64,000 nucleotides of DNA, taken from the NCBI GenBank assembly GCA_013141115.1, contig JABFRP010000002.1:719649-783648 (forward strand), given 5' to 3'. This document shows, piece after piece, positions 8,534 to 17,247 of this stretch. The stretch is from Ferruginibacter sp. GTDB lineage: Bacteria > Bacteroidota > Bacteroidia > Chitinophagales > Chitinophagaceae. Position 1 is the first letter of the stretch; every line of letters begins with the position of its first letter. Under the pieces are notes generated by a model, which searched no databases, had not been told where the DNA came from, and saw nothing but the letters and a program-made list of their open reading frames with translations. Both the position numbers and the translations under genes were made by a program.

Positions 8534-9184
8534 ATGACCAAAAAAGAACGTTACCAGTTTGTAATTGATTATTTTTTAAAACATGCCCCCAATGCAGAAA
8601 CAGAACTACTTTATGACAGTCCTTTTCAATTGCTTGTTGCGGTAATCTTATCTGCCCAATGCACCGATAAAAGAGTGAACCTTACAACTCCCATCATTTT
8701 TGAAAAATACCCCGATGCTACATCTTTAAGCAAAGCCAGTTTCGAAGGGCTTTTTGCCCTCATAAAAAGTATCTCTTACCCCAATAACAAAACCAAACAC
8801 CTTATTGGCATGGCCAATATGCTGCTGGAGAAATTTAATGGAGAAGTGCCAATGACTGTTGACGAACTAATTGAGCTGCCGGGTGTAGGCAGAAAAACGG
8901 CCAATGTAATAACTTCTGTGGTGGATCAGCAACCCAATATGGCTGTAGATACTCACGTATTTAGGGTTAGTGCAAGAATTGGACTGACCACTAATGCAAA
9001 AACGCCTCTGGCTGCTGAAAAACAATTAATAGAAAATTTACCTGAAGAGTATGTTTATAAAGCCCATCATTGGCTAATATTGCATGGCAGGTATGTTTGT
9101 ACAGCAAGAAATCCTAAATGCAGCGACTGCGGATTAAAAACTGTCTGTAAATTTGTTCGCACTAAAAAAAAATCAGATATTTAA
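8534..9184 (+). CDS. nth: Endonuclease III (DNA glycosylase/AP lyase)
   Basis: A 216-aa base-excision repair enzyme that removes oxidised pyrimidines and cleaves the abasic site. The helix-hairpin-helix LPGVGRKTANVI holds the catalytic Lys, and AVDTHVFRVS holds the catalytic Asp. The [4Fe-4S] loop C-x6-C-x2-C-x5-C is complete near the C-terminus (CTARNPKCSDCGLKTVC). Start ATG 8534 matches the usual N-terminus (TKKERYQFVIDYF), although the T-tract of a terminator occupies the ribosome-binding region, so there is no Shine-Dalgarno site. How the gene is transcribed is unclear. Confidence 0.95.
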   Translation: MTKKERYQFVIDYFLKHAPNAETELLYDSPFQLLVAVILSAQCTDKRVNLTTPIIFEKYPDATSLSKASFEGLFALIKSISYPNNKTKHLIGMANMLLEKFNGEVPMTVDELIELPGVGRKTANVITSVVDQQPNMAVDTHVFRVSARIGLTTNAKTPLAAEKQLIENLPEEYVYKAHHWLILHGRYVCTARNPKCSDCGLKTVCKFVRTKKKSDI

Positions 9185-9247
9185 TTGTGAAATTCTAGGT
9201 ATCCTTTAAAACAACCCCCATTTTTCACATAAAGGAAACCTTATTTC

Positions 9248-10159
9248 ATGAAAAGATTACACTCATCTTTGGGTATTGTTATTCTATTAACATGCTCTTA
9301 CTTACAAAGTTTTGCTCAAGTCGATTTTTCTGATGATCTGTATTACGACAACAAAGTAACCTATGAAATTGGTGCTTCGCTAGGCGTAATGAATTGCCTT
9401 ACCGATTTAGGTGGTGGTAAAGGTGTTGGCAAAAAGTTTATTAAAGATATTAATTGGGGTAATACACAACCGGAGGGCAGTATTTTTTTAAGTGCTGTTT
9501 ATAAAAATGCTGTAGTGTTAAGAACTGAAGCTACCTGGGGCGTTGTAAAAGCCAGTGATGCAGTGCTTAAAAACAATAAAGAATCTTCTGGCGGCAGGTA
9601 TGATCGTAACCTGAATTTTAAAAGTACCATTTTCGAAATATCGTTGGTATCAGAAATTCATCCGCTGTATTTTAAAAGGTATTTGAGAGGCCAGAAACTG
9701 CCAAGAATTTCTCCTTATGTACTGGGTGGCATTGGGTATTTTACTTTTAATCCACAAACAAAATTAGATGGAGAGTGGGTTGATTTAAGGCCGTTAAGTA
9801 CCGAGGGGCAGGGATTTGCAGAATACCCCAACCGTAAATTTTATAAGTTAAAACAAATTAATTTTCCGGTGGGGGCCGGAGTAAAATATAAACTTTCTGA
9901 AGTTTGGAATTTTAGTGCAGAATGTGTGTACCGTATTTTAAATACCGATTACTTGGATGATGTAAGCACCACTTATATTGACAAAAATTTATACGCCAAC
10001 TATTTTAATGGCCCCCTGCTTACCCAGGCATTAGCATTACACAACCGCCAAAACGAAATAAACCCCAATCATGTTACCAGCATTAATGACATTAGAGGGA
10101 ATCCTAAAAATAATGATGCTTATTTTTCTGTAAATTTCAAACTGGGTTTTATTTTTTAA
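9248..10159 (+). CDS. Outer-membrane beta-barrel protein (tandem paralogue 1)
   Basis: A 303-aa protein with a Sec signal peptide (residues 1-23, ending SFAQ). The mature part has alternating aromatic/hydrophobic strands ending in KLGFIF, a typical barrel C-terminus. YEIGASLGVMNCLTDLGG and the block CVYRILNTDYLDDVSTTY also occur in the next gene. It resembles the DUF6089/PorT-like small barrels common in Chitinophagaceae; the exact family is not certain. The function is unknown, probably structural or a small pore. Confidence 0.7.
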   Translation: MKRLHSSLGIVILLTCSYLQSFAQVDFSDDLYYDNKVTYEIGASLGVMNCLTDLGGGKGVGKKFIKDINWGNTQPEGSIFLSAVYKNAVVLRTEATWGVVKASDAVLKNNKESSGGRYDRNLNFKSTIFEISLVSEIHPLYFKRYLRGQKLPRISPYVLGGIGYFTFNPQTKLDGEWVDLRPLSTEGQGFAEYPNRKFYKLKQINFPVGAGVKYKLSEVWNFSAECVYRILNTDYLDDVSTTYIDKNLYANYFNGPLLTQALALHNRQNEINPNHVTSINDIRGNPKNNDAYFSVNFKLGFIF

Positions 10160-10327
10160 TACCATTTACAGTGGTGCAGCAAATATCAATTATTAAGCAT
10201 CTTAACACTTGTCAACAATTACTTAAGAGTGGAATATTTATTGCTGAATAATCCCTTTATTTGTAAACCATTCTAATATCCCCAATAAAGCCCGCCAATT
10301 ATTTTATTATAAAAGGATATTTATTAC

Positions 10328-11263
10328 ATGAAAAAACTGCACCTCATTACAGTATTGGGCATTCTATTTACATTTTTAACTGAAAAAACTACTGCCCAAT
10401 ATTATTTCTATGATAATAATTATTACGATAACCCTGTAATATTTGAGTTAGGTGGCTCTGTAGGTATTATGAACAGCCTAACAGATTTAGGCGGCAAAAA
10501 AGGAATTGGAAAAAAGTTTGTGAAAGATGTAAACTTTGGAAATACACAACTTGCCGGCAGTATTTCATTAAGTGCGATATATAAAAATGCGGTTGCCTTT
10601 AGGGTTGAAGGAACTTTTGGACAGGTAAAGGCTTACGACAGTATTCTTAAAAAAGTAAAAACATCCACCTTTGGCAGGTACGAACGTAACCTGAGTTTTA
10701 GAAGCAACATTACTGAGTTTATGGTAGCAGCAGAAATTCATCCGCTGTTTATTTTTAAAAAATACGATGTAACTGATGAGCTGCCAAGATATTCACCTTA
10801 CCTGATGGCTGGTGTTGGCTTTTTTTCATTTAATCCGCAGGCAAAATTATTAAACAGATGGGTAGATCTTCAACCATTAAGTACCGAAGGACAGGGATTT
10901 ACAGAATACCCTGGCAGAAAACCTTATAAGCTTAATCAAATTAGTATTCCTGTAGGAGTGGGTGTTAAATACGAATTGTCGCCAATGCTAAACTTAAGAG
11001 CAGAATGTGTATACCGTATTTTAAATACCGATTATTTAGATGATGTAAGCACTACCTACGTGGACCCTACTTTATACAGCAATTATTTTTCGGGTACTAA
11101 ATTAACCAATGCATTATTATTAAACGATCGCCAGTACGAATTAGACCCAACACATATTACCACCGGTGGTGATCAAAGAGGTAACGCTAAAAACAATGAT
11201 GCTTATTTTACATTTAACCTTAAAATAGGATTACTATTTGGCAGAGAAAGAATAAGGAGATGA
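10328..11263 (+). CDS. Outer-membrane beta-barrel protein (tandem paralogue 2)
   Basis: A 311-aa paralogue of the preceding gene. The signal peptide ends at TTAQ (~residue 24). It shares YEL/YEIG strands, WVD(L)xPLSTEGQGF, and the identical CVYRILNTDYLDDVSTTY, with both genes ending in an NNDAYF-type segment. The high similarity over the whole length implies gene duplication. The 168-nt spacer between the two suggests separate promoters, although no exact TAnnTTTG was found. The run is closed by a strong bidirectional terminator. Confidence 0.7.
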   Translation: MKKLHLITVLGILFTFLTEKTTAQYYFYDNNYYDNPVIFELGGSVGIMNSLTDLGGKKGIGKKFVKDVNFGNTQLAGSISLSAIYKNAVAFRVEGTFGQVKAYDSILKKVKTSTFGRYERNLSFRSNITEFMVAAEIHPLFIFKKYDVTDELPRYSPYLMAGVGFFSFNPQAKLLNRWVDLQPLSTEGQGFTEYPGRKPYKLNQISIPVGVGVKYELSPMLNLRAECVYRILNTDYLDDVSTTYVDPTLYSNYFSGTKLTNALLLNDRQYELDPTHITTGGDQRGNAKNNDAYFTFNLKIGLLFGRERIRR

Positions 11264-11288
11264 TTAATTACAAAAAATATAAAGCATA

Positions 11289-11318
11289 AAAAAGGGTTCG
11301 GAATTGCGAACCCTTTTT
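11289..11318. terminator. Bidirectional terminator between convergent genes
   Basis: AAAAAGGGTTCG (11289-11300) pairs perfectly with CGAACCCTTTTT (11307-11318). A/T runs on both flanks allow it to work on both strands. Confidence 0.85.
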
Positions 11319-11356
11319 ATTTGTCCATATCTGTTAAAGCACAATCTTAAAAAGTA

Positions 11357-13105
11357 TTACCTCAGCAACAAAACCGACCCCTGTTTTTGAATCAGTTGTT
11401 TTGTACTTGTTTTGGTATAAATTACCGTCCACACATAACCTCCCATATTTAGTAAAGCCCCTTTTATCTTTCCATCCCAACCTTCCAATGGATCTTTGGT
11501 GAAATAAATTTTCTCGCCGTAGCGGTTAAATACAGTCATACTATACTCCTGCATATCGCAGGCATGCAGTGGCCTGAAGTTATCATTCACTCCATCTCCA
11601 TTAGGTGTAAATGCATTGGGCAATAATAAAGCACAGGGACAATTTTCAAAAACAATATTTATATCTGCAGTGTCTCTGCCACAACCATTTTGCGCAATAA
11701 TGCGGTATAAACCGGTAGTAGTTGCTGTAAAGTTCCCTCCTACGGTTCCATCTTGCCAAACGTAATTGGGCACATTGGCTATTGGTGTAATACTGAAATT
11801 TTCGCCACGGCATAAAGTGGTGTCTTTTAGCAATGCTAACTTTAAAGTATCATTAAATACTACATTTAAACTGTCTTTAAAAACACAATGGCCAACCGTT
11901 GCCGTTACTGCATAAAAACCCGGCTTATAAATAAAGTAAGTAGATTGATTGGTGTTATTCTGGTCGTTACGCTGTGGTGGAATAGATTCCCATTTATAAA
12001 TACCGGTACCAAAATCAGCATCAAGCACCAATGTATTTCCCTGGCAAAGTGCTGTGTCATTAAAATTTAATTGCTTATCGCCACGGTATCTTACAATCAT
12101 GGTATCTACCACTTCGCATTGCTTACCTACTGTAACAAATACCCAGTAACGGCCTTGGTTGTTTATTGTAATGGTAGAGTCCCTGTCAATATTATAATTC
12201 ACTCTATCATCTACATTTAAACCCTTACTGCCCCATGTATAATCAGTTGCACCAGGTACATGTGCTGTTAAACTAAAAATTTCTTTAGGGCATAGCAATG
12301 TATCAGGCCCCAAATTAAATGGCGGTGCAACAAAACTGCTGAATGTAATATTTACAGTATCGCTATATGCACCACAGCCGGCTACAGCAATATTTACAAT
12401 GTATTGCCCGCCCGGCGCCACTACCGCAATTTGCGATTGTGTTTCTTGTAACACCGTGCCATTTAATAACCATTGATAATTAGCATTTTCGCTGGTAGCA
12501 TTTAAACTCAGCCGCTCACCTTGGCAAAGTAAATGGTCTCTTCCTAAATCAAGATTCGGTTGCCGGGTAAAAAAAACGCCAATAGTATCAGTTACTTCGC
12601 AACCATTTATTTTTACGGTGTACGTACCTGTTTCTTTTACGGCAAGTACAGGCCCTTTAGTAAGTGTATCGTCATTCCACTCGTAAGTAGCGCCGGGTAT
12701 AATTGGCGCATTAATAATATAAGTGCCGGTATCACCACATAAAAAAACATCAGGGCCAAAATTATGCATCACTGGCAAAACAAAAGTTATCGTATCGGTT
12801 AAATCAATAGTTCCTGCACCAGGATCAACCACATGTAAGGAAACAATATAAGTACCGGGCGTATTGTAAGTATGTACCGGTTGTTGAATATCCTTTGCAG
12901 TATTTAATAATCCGCTGGCAGTATCTCCAAAATTCCAAAGTATGCTGCTGGGGAATTGAGCTGTTTCAAATACCGTGGAATTAAAAGTAACTGAAGTACC
13001 AGCACAGGCAGAACTATGCTGAATAGTGTAAACAGTTTGCGCTGTTGATCTTTCAACTACTAAAGCAGGGCAGATAAAAAAGAGTATGTAAACAAAACGC
13101 TTCAT
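11357..13105 (-). CDS. PKD-type surface protein with T9SS type B (gliding motility-associated) C-terminal domain
   Basis: A 582-aa exported protein. The signal peptide covers residues ~1-22 (ending STAQ). A PKD-like domain (ILWNFGDTASG) is followed by several Ig-like repeats, each with a pattern like LGPDTLLCPKE..L / DTALCQGNTLVLDA. The last ~95 residues, with LPNAFTPNGDGVNDNF and NRYGEKIYF, are the gliding-motility-associated C-terminal (CHU_C / type B sorting) domain recognised by T9SS. Export to the cell surface or medium is therefore likely; the ligand or substrate is unknown. It is the last gene of a - strand run and converges on the barrel genes. Confidence 0.88.
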   Translation of the reverse strand: MKRFVYILFFICPALVVERSTAQTVYTIQHSSACAGTSVTFNSTVFETAQFPSSILWNFGDTASGLLNTAKDIQQPVHTYNTPGTYIVSLHVVDPGAGTIDLTDTITFVLPVMHNFGPDVFLCGDTGTYIINAPIIPGATYEWNDDTLTKGPVLAVKETGTYTVKINGCEVTDTIGVFFTRQPNLDLGRDHLLCQGERLSLNATSENANYQWLLNGTVLQETQSQIAVVAPGGQYIVNIAVAGCGAYSDTVNITFSSFVAPPFNLGPDTLLCPKEIFSLTAHVPGATDYTWGSKGLNVDDRVNYNIDRDSTITINNQGRYWVFVTVGKQCEVVDTMIVRYRGDKQLNFNDTALCQGNTLVLDADFGTGIYKWESIPPQRNDQNNTNQSTYFIYKPGFYAVTATVGHCVFKDSLNVVFNDTLKLALLKDTTLCRGENFSITPIANVPNYVWQDGTVGGNFTATTTGLYRIIAQNGCGRDTADINIVFENCPCALLLPNAFTPNGDGVNDNFRPLHACDMQEYSMTVFNRYGEKIYFTKDPLEGWDGKIKGALLNMGGYVWTVIYTKTSTKQLIQKQGSVLLLR

Positions 13106-13155
13106 TAGGTTTATTTTAAAAGCTGTTATAAGGGTATTTTGTTTTAGTAAATAGT

Positions 13156-14733
13156 TTATCCTCTAACTTTTAGCATTGGCCGCACTTGTTGTAAAGAGCC
13201 ATTCTGTAATCTGGCATAATACACTCCACCGGGTAAAACATCTGCATTAAATGTAACAGTATAAGTGCCTGCTGCGGCATATACCTGATCGGCAAGTGTT
13301 GCAATTCTTTTTCCTGCAGTATCAAAAATTTGCACCAGTGTATGTCCGCCTGTTGTTTTAAAAGTAATTTTTGTTGAAGCGTTAAATGGGTTGGGGTAAT
13401 TAGTGATGAGGTTATTGCCTAAATTATTCAGCTCCTGCAAATCCATATTACATGCAGTGGATTTTATTACTGGCAGGTATTGATAATTTTTAAGTAATAC
13501 ACTATCTACATCCTGCGGTGGCAGGCAAAACCAATCTCTTAAAATAGTAGAATATACTGAACGGAAATCATATTGCATAGGTACGTTATCTATGGCTTGC
13601 CCTGTTGCCGGCATATCAGGATTTTTACCCAGCACACCTTGCTTTACACTATCACCAAATAAAAATACCGGCTGCGCTGCACCATGGTCGGTTCCTAAAC
13701 TTCCATTGCTTTGCATACGTCTTCCAAACTCTGAAAAAGTCATTCCTAAAACTCTTTTTGAAACACCCAGAAATTGAAGGTCTTTAGTAAATGCAGTTAT
13801 CGCTTCGGAAACTTGTTTTAATAAACCACTATGATTTCCGGTTAGCGGATTACCTCCATTAACCTGCCCGGCATGCGTATCAAAACCACCCATACCCACC
13901 ATGTAAATTTTTGTTTTTAATCCGCCTGCCACCAATTTGGCAACAGCTTTTAATTGTGCTGCCAGGTAATTATCTGCAGGATATGCTGCCTGCTGCGTAA
14001 CTTTTGCAGCTGCTGTTTTAATAACTTCTGCATACTTATTCGTTTGCCTTGCAATAGTGCGTAAATAAGTTAGCTCCACACCGCTGGGTGTATTGGGTGT
14101 TGGATCCTGTATTGCATCAATTAAATTATAAAAATTAAGGCTCTCATCAATAGCTAATGCATCAAACCCCGTAGGGCTTAAAAATACCGGCGATAAAACA
14201 GAACCTATCTGCAATGCCAGCGGATCGGGCATAGCATCATTAGGAAAGCCAACAGGATAATTGGGATACTGGTGATTTAAATAGCGGCCAGCCCAGCCCG
14301 TTGATAAATACTGCTCGGTATCTGCACCTGTTAACCAAATATCCATCGATCGAAAATGTGAGCCATTAGGTGATGGATAACCCACCGCCTGTATAGCGCA
14401 CAATTTTTCTTCGTTATACATTTGCTGCATACCCGTCATTGATGGATGCAGGCCCGACTTAAGATTATTATTTAAAGCCAGCACCCGGTTTTCCGGAATG
14501 GCAATATTTGATCTTATACGATTGTAATCACTATAAAATTCTAAAGGAATAATTGTATTCAATCCATCATTACCTCCGGCTAATTGAATCAGTACCAGTA
14601 CATGATCGTTATCGGCGCCACTTAGCGATTGTAAAAATGCAGAATTACCAAATGCTTTTACCGACATGCCACTTAAGATAGAAGGCAATAAAGCACCTTG
14701 TATGGTTTGTTTTAAAAATGATCTTCTTTGCAT
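13156..14733 (-). CDS. DUF1501 protein with T9SS type A sorting domain
   Basis: A 525-aa exported protein. The N-terminus MQRRSFLKQ... resembles a Tat-like signal (RRSFLK). The DUF1501 core, a sulfatase/alkaline-phosphatase-like fold of unknown activity, contains VLVQLAGGNDGLNTIIP-type strings, GFDTHAGQ, FSEFGRRMQSN and TDHGAAQPVFLFG. The last ~85 residues (TNYPNPFNASTKITF ... GGVYYARL) form a type A T9SS sorting signal. It lies 19 nt after the DUF1800 gene on the same strand, the usual pairing of these two families. Confidence 0.88.
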   Translation of the reverse strand: MQRRSFLKQTIQGALLPSILSGMSVKAFGNSAFLQSLSGADNDHVLVLIQLAGGNDGLNTIIPLEFYSDYNRIRSNIAIPENRVLALNNNLKSGLHPSMTGMQQMYNEEKLCAIQAVGYPSPNGSHFRSMDIWLTGADTEQYLSTGWAGRYLNHQYPNYPVGFPNDAMPDPLALQIGSVLSPVFLSPTGFDALAIDESLNFYNLIDAIQDPTPNTPSGVELTYLRTIARQTNKYAEVIKTAAAKVTQQAAYPADNYLAAQLKAVAKLVAGGLKTKIYMVGMGGFDTHAGQVNGGNPLTGNHSGLLKQVSEAITAFTKDLQFLGVSKRVLGMTFSEFGRRMQSNGSLGTDHGAAQPVFLFGDSVKQGVLGKNPDMPATGQAIDNVPMQYDFRSVYSTILRDWFCLPPQDVDSVLLKNYQYLPVIKSTACNMDLQELNNLGNNLITNYPNPFNASTKITFKTTGGHTLVQIFDTAGKRIATLADQVYAAAGTYTVTFNADVLPGGVYYARLQNGSLQQVRPMLKVRG

Positions 14734-14752
14734 AGAAAAGGAATTGGATGGT

Positions 14753-16435
14753 TTAACACAAATGATATTCCGGCAAGTTCATAATATATTTATAAAATGC
14801 TTTTAACCGGTTTAATACAATGGCTTTTGTTCCTGTATCAGTTGGGTTTGCTTTGTAAGCATCCCATGCATTTGTCCAGTAATAATCCTGCAGCTGGCCG
14901 CTTAATAAAATAGAACGTTTAATAAATTCTTTTGCACTTTCTGATAACGGATAGCGCAATAAAATTTCCAGCGATTGTGTAATTAATAAATTAGGATCAC
15001 CGGGATTAGCCAATTGATCTGCAAACGCAATGGGATCAATAACTATATTTTGATTGTTATTCATTATACCATCAGCGATCATCCTGTCGGTAAAAATATT
15101 ACGGCGGGTATAGGTAGCCGTATTTACCCATAGCTCATGATAAGCAGGTTCCTGGTAATAGGCATACCAGCCCGCAACTTCCGGTATTGCACCCAACTCC
15201 TGCTGCATTTCACTGGCTTCGTTCTGTATACATTCCCATACAGCATAAGTGGCTTCGTTATCAGTGGCAGCCGGTAATACAACGCCGTATTCATTACACA
15301 GATCGATCACAAAATCCAGCGGACTTTTAATGATGCAGGCTGAGGAATAAATAAGATCGTAAAAATGTTTACTCTTAAATAATGTGGCCAGAACCGGCTG
15401 AATGTTGTAATTGTTATTTCTAAAAATTTGTGCCAGCGGAGTAATAACTGTTTGTTCAATACTACTGTCGATTTTATAGTAGATAAAAAAGCGGTAAATT
15501 TTTCTGCAGATGTGTTTGGATAATTCTTCCTGCGAAAAGATCATATCCATCAGTTCATCAACTTCTGTGGCGCCATTAGCACCGCTATAACCTGTAATTA
15601 TTTTATTGCTGTAAAAAGAAGAAAATTCTTTATTGGAAGCATCGTGTTTTCCTGCATCAAAAAAATACGTGAATGTTGTTGGGCTAACTGTATGCCCGGT
15701 AAGTACCAACGCAGCAGCTTTTACATCATCTTCGGTATATTTTGAATTGGGACCTTTACCAACGGTATATAATTCCTGCAATTCTCTTGCATAGTTTTCG
15801 TTGGGAGAACCTTTAACATTGGTTTCGCCGTTTAAAAAATACAACATGGCAGGATCAAGTGTAATTGCCTTTGCCATGCTTTTAAAATTACCTAATGCAT
15901 GCTGGCGTAAGGTTAAATAATGATCGTACCAGAATCTTGCTTTAAGCCTGTCGCCGGAGTTATTTGTATTTATGGCAAAATGATTATGCCAAAACACTAC
16001 CAGTTTTTCATGTATAGAACGGGAAGGTTGTATTGCCCGGCCCAGCCACCAGGTTTTAAAAGATTCAATTCTTTTTTGATTGAGTTCTTTATCTGCAATG
16101 CTGATGCCGGTATTTACCCAGGTTTGCCATAAGGGTACAGCACTAGGATCAACATAACCATTAATGCTATAATTATTTAATGGTGCTGTTGAAGGTGCGG
16201 CAGATGGCAACAACAATTCATCAACAGCCTGCTGCAAGGTTCTTGTTTTAAAATATTGTATATCCTGTGGTTTTGCACCAAATAATGTTCGCTTTAAAAG
16301 ATGCACCACCTGTGCTGTATCCCAGGTACCACTGTACTCCTGCAACCCCTCGGTTAAAGGGCCTCCAAGCCCTGTTACAGATGAAGTTAAATTTTGTGCA
16401 GCAACAGTTTTTTTAGTCAGCAGTGTTTCGTTCAT
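14753..16435 (-). CDS. DUF1800 family protein
   Basis: A 560-aa protein of the DUF1800 family, usually encoded with DUF1501 proteins and of unknown function. Family strings include HLLKRTLFGAKP near the N-terminus, EKLVVFWHNHFAIN, NENYARELQELYTVG, YTEDDVKAAALVLTGH, and FICRKIYRFFI-like segments. It probably acts outside the cytoplasm with its DUF1501 partner, although no classical signal peptide is visible. ATG 16435 (NETLLTKK) is preferred to an in-frame TTG at 16456. Confidence 0.85.
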   Translation of the reverse strand: MNETLLTKKTVAAQNLTSSVTGLGGPLTEGLQEYSGTWDTAQVVHLLKRTLFGAKPQDIQYFKTRTLQQAVDELLLPSAAPSTAPLNNYSINGYVDPSAVPLWQTWVNTGISIADKELNQKRIESFKTWWLGRAIQPSRSIHEKLVVFWHNHFAINTNNSGDRLKARFWYDHYLTLRQHALGNFKSMAKAITLDPAMLYFLNGETNVKGSPNENYARELQELYTVGKGPNSKYTEDDVKAAALVLTGHTVSPTTFTYFFDAGKHDASNKEFSSFYSNKIITGYSGANGATEVDELMDMIFSQEELSKHICRKIYRFFIYYKIDSSIEQTVITPLAQIFRNNNYNIQPVLATLFKSKHFYDLIYSSACIIKSPLDFVIDLCNEYGVVLPAATDNEATYAVWECIQNEASEMQQELGAIPEVAGWYAYYQEPAYHELWVNTATYTRRNIFTDRMIADGIMNNNQNIVIDPIAFADQLANPGDPNLLITQSLEILLRYPLSESAKEFIKRSILLSGQLQDYYWTNAWDAYKANPTDTGTKAIVLNRLKAFYKYIMNLPEYHLC

Positions 16436-16620
16436 AAAAGGATAAAGGTTTAACAACTATAAATTAATTATAGAAACTGGTTTTGTTTAATCTTATAAAA
16501 AGATTATTGCTGAAATTATTTAGGGGAACTAAAATTCAGATCGTTGTTTTGCATACTTCTGAATTGGTAAGGGTAGTTCGCTATTGGTTTTCTTTAACAA
16601 ATAATTTGCCAAAGAAATTT

Positions 16621-17118
16621 TTATTCAAAAAAACTGGTAGAAAACTTACCTTCTGTTAATAATAATGTTTTTGTTTTGGTAGTATTACTAACCCGTATCG
16701 TAAAATTACCTTCCACAATACCTTGCTTTATCTTTTGCAATTTGGTTACAGTTACTTTATTTGCAGTATCGCTAATACTGTTGGCATAAGTAACGCCCAG
16801 CGAATCGGTATAGCTGGCAAATATCTCTGTATTTTTATACGCTCTTGCACTATCCCCTGTAACTCTTATAATTAAATTGTTTTTACGCACAATCCTATCG
16901 GGCAGTTTCCCTTCTATTGATGTGGTAAATAAACTGCCCACATTTTCCTTTCTTGCTGTTGTTACTGAAAGGTTTACAGCAATAGTATCCTGCTTAAAAC
17001 TAATGTAGGATAGTTTAACTTCCGGCACCGGTAATGGCACTAATGCATCTTCTTTTTTACAGGAAATAAAAATGATTGTGATAAATAGAAAAATAAATTG
17101 CAGCCTGGTATTTTTCAT
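16621..17118 (-). CDS. Small lipoprotein of unknown function
   Basis: A 165-aa protein. The signal peptide FIFLFITIIFISC ends at a lipobox Cys followed by KKED, so it is a lipoprotein. The rest is beta-rich with many T/V/I residues and no recognised domain. ATG 17118 is taken because it begins the signal; an ATG 12 nt upstream is possible. It lies between korA and DUF1800 with gaps of over 100 nt on both sides, so it is probably transcribed alone. Confidence 0.6.
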   Translation of the reverse strand: MKNTRLQFIFLFITIIFISCKKEDALVPLPVPEVKLSYISFKQDTIAVNLSVTTARKENVGSLFTTSIEGKLPDRIVRKNNLIIRVTGDSARAYKNTEIFASYTDSLGVTYANSISDTANKVTVTKLQKIKQGIVEGNFTIRVSNTTKTKTLLLTEGKFSTSFFE

Positions 17119-17194
17119 AGTTAGTTGCATTGGATGAGTAGGTTTAAGGATTGGGATACAGCAATATCAATGCCATTTTTAATTAATACAAACA

Positions 17195-17224
17195 AAGAAC
17201 CCCAATAAAATTATTGGGGTTCTT
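17195..17224 (-). terminator. Terminator downstream of korA-like gene
   Basis: Perfect 14-bp stem AAGAACCCCAATAA (17195-17208) / TTATTGGGGTTCTT (17211-17224), 24 nt past the stop of the - strand oxidoreductase gene. It also lies upstream of the 17118 start and separates the two units. Confidence 0.8.
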
Positions 17225-17247
17225 AATTAAAATAATCTGAAAATATT

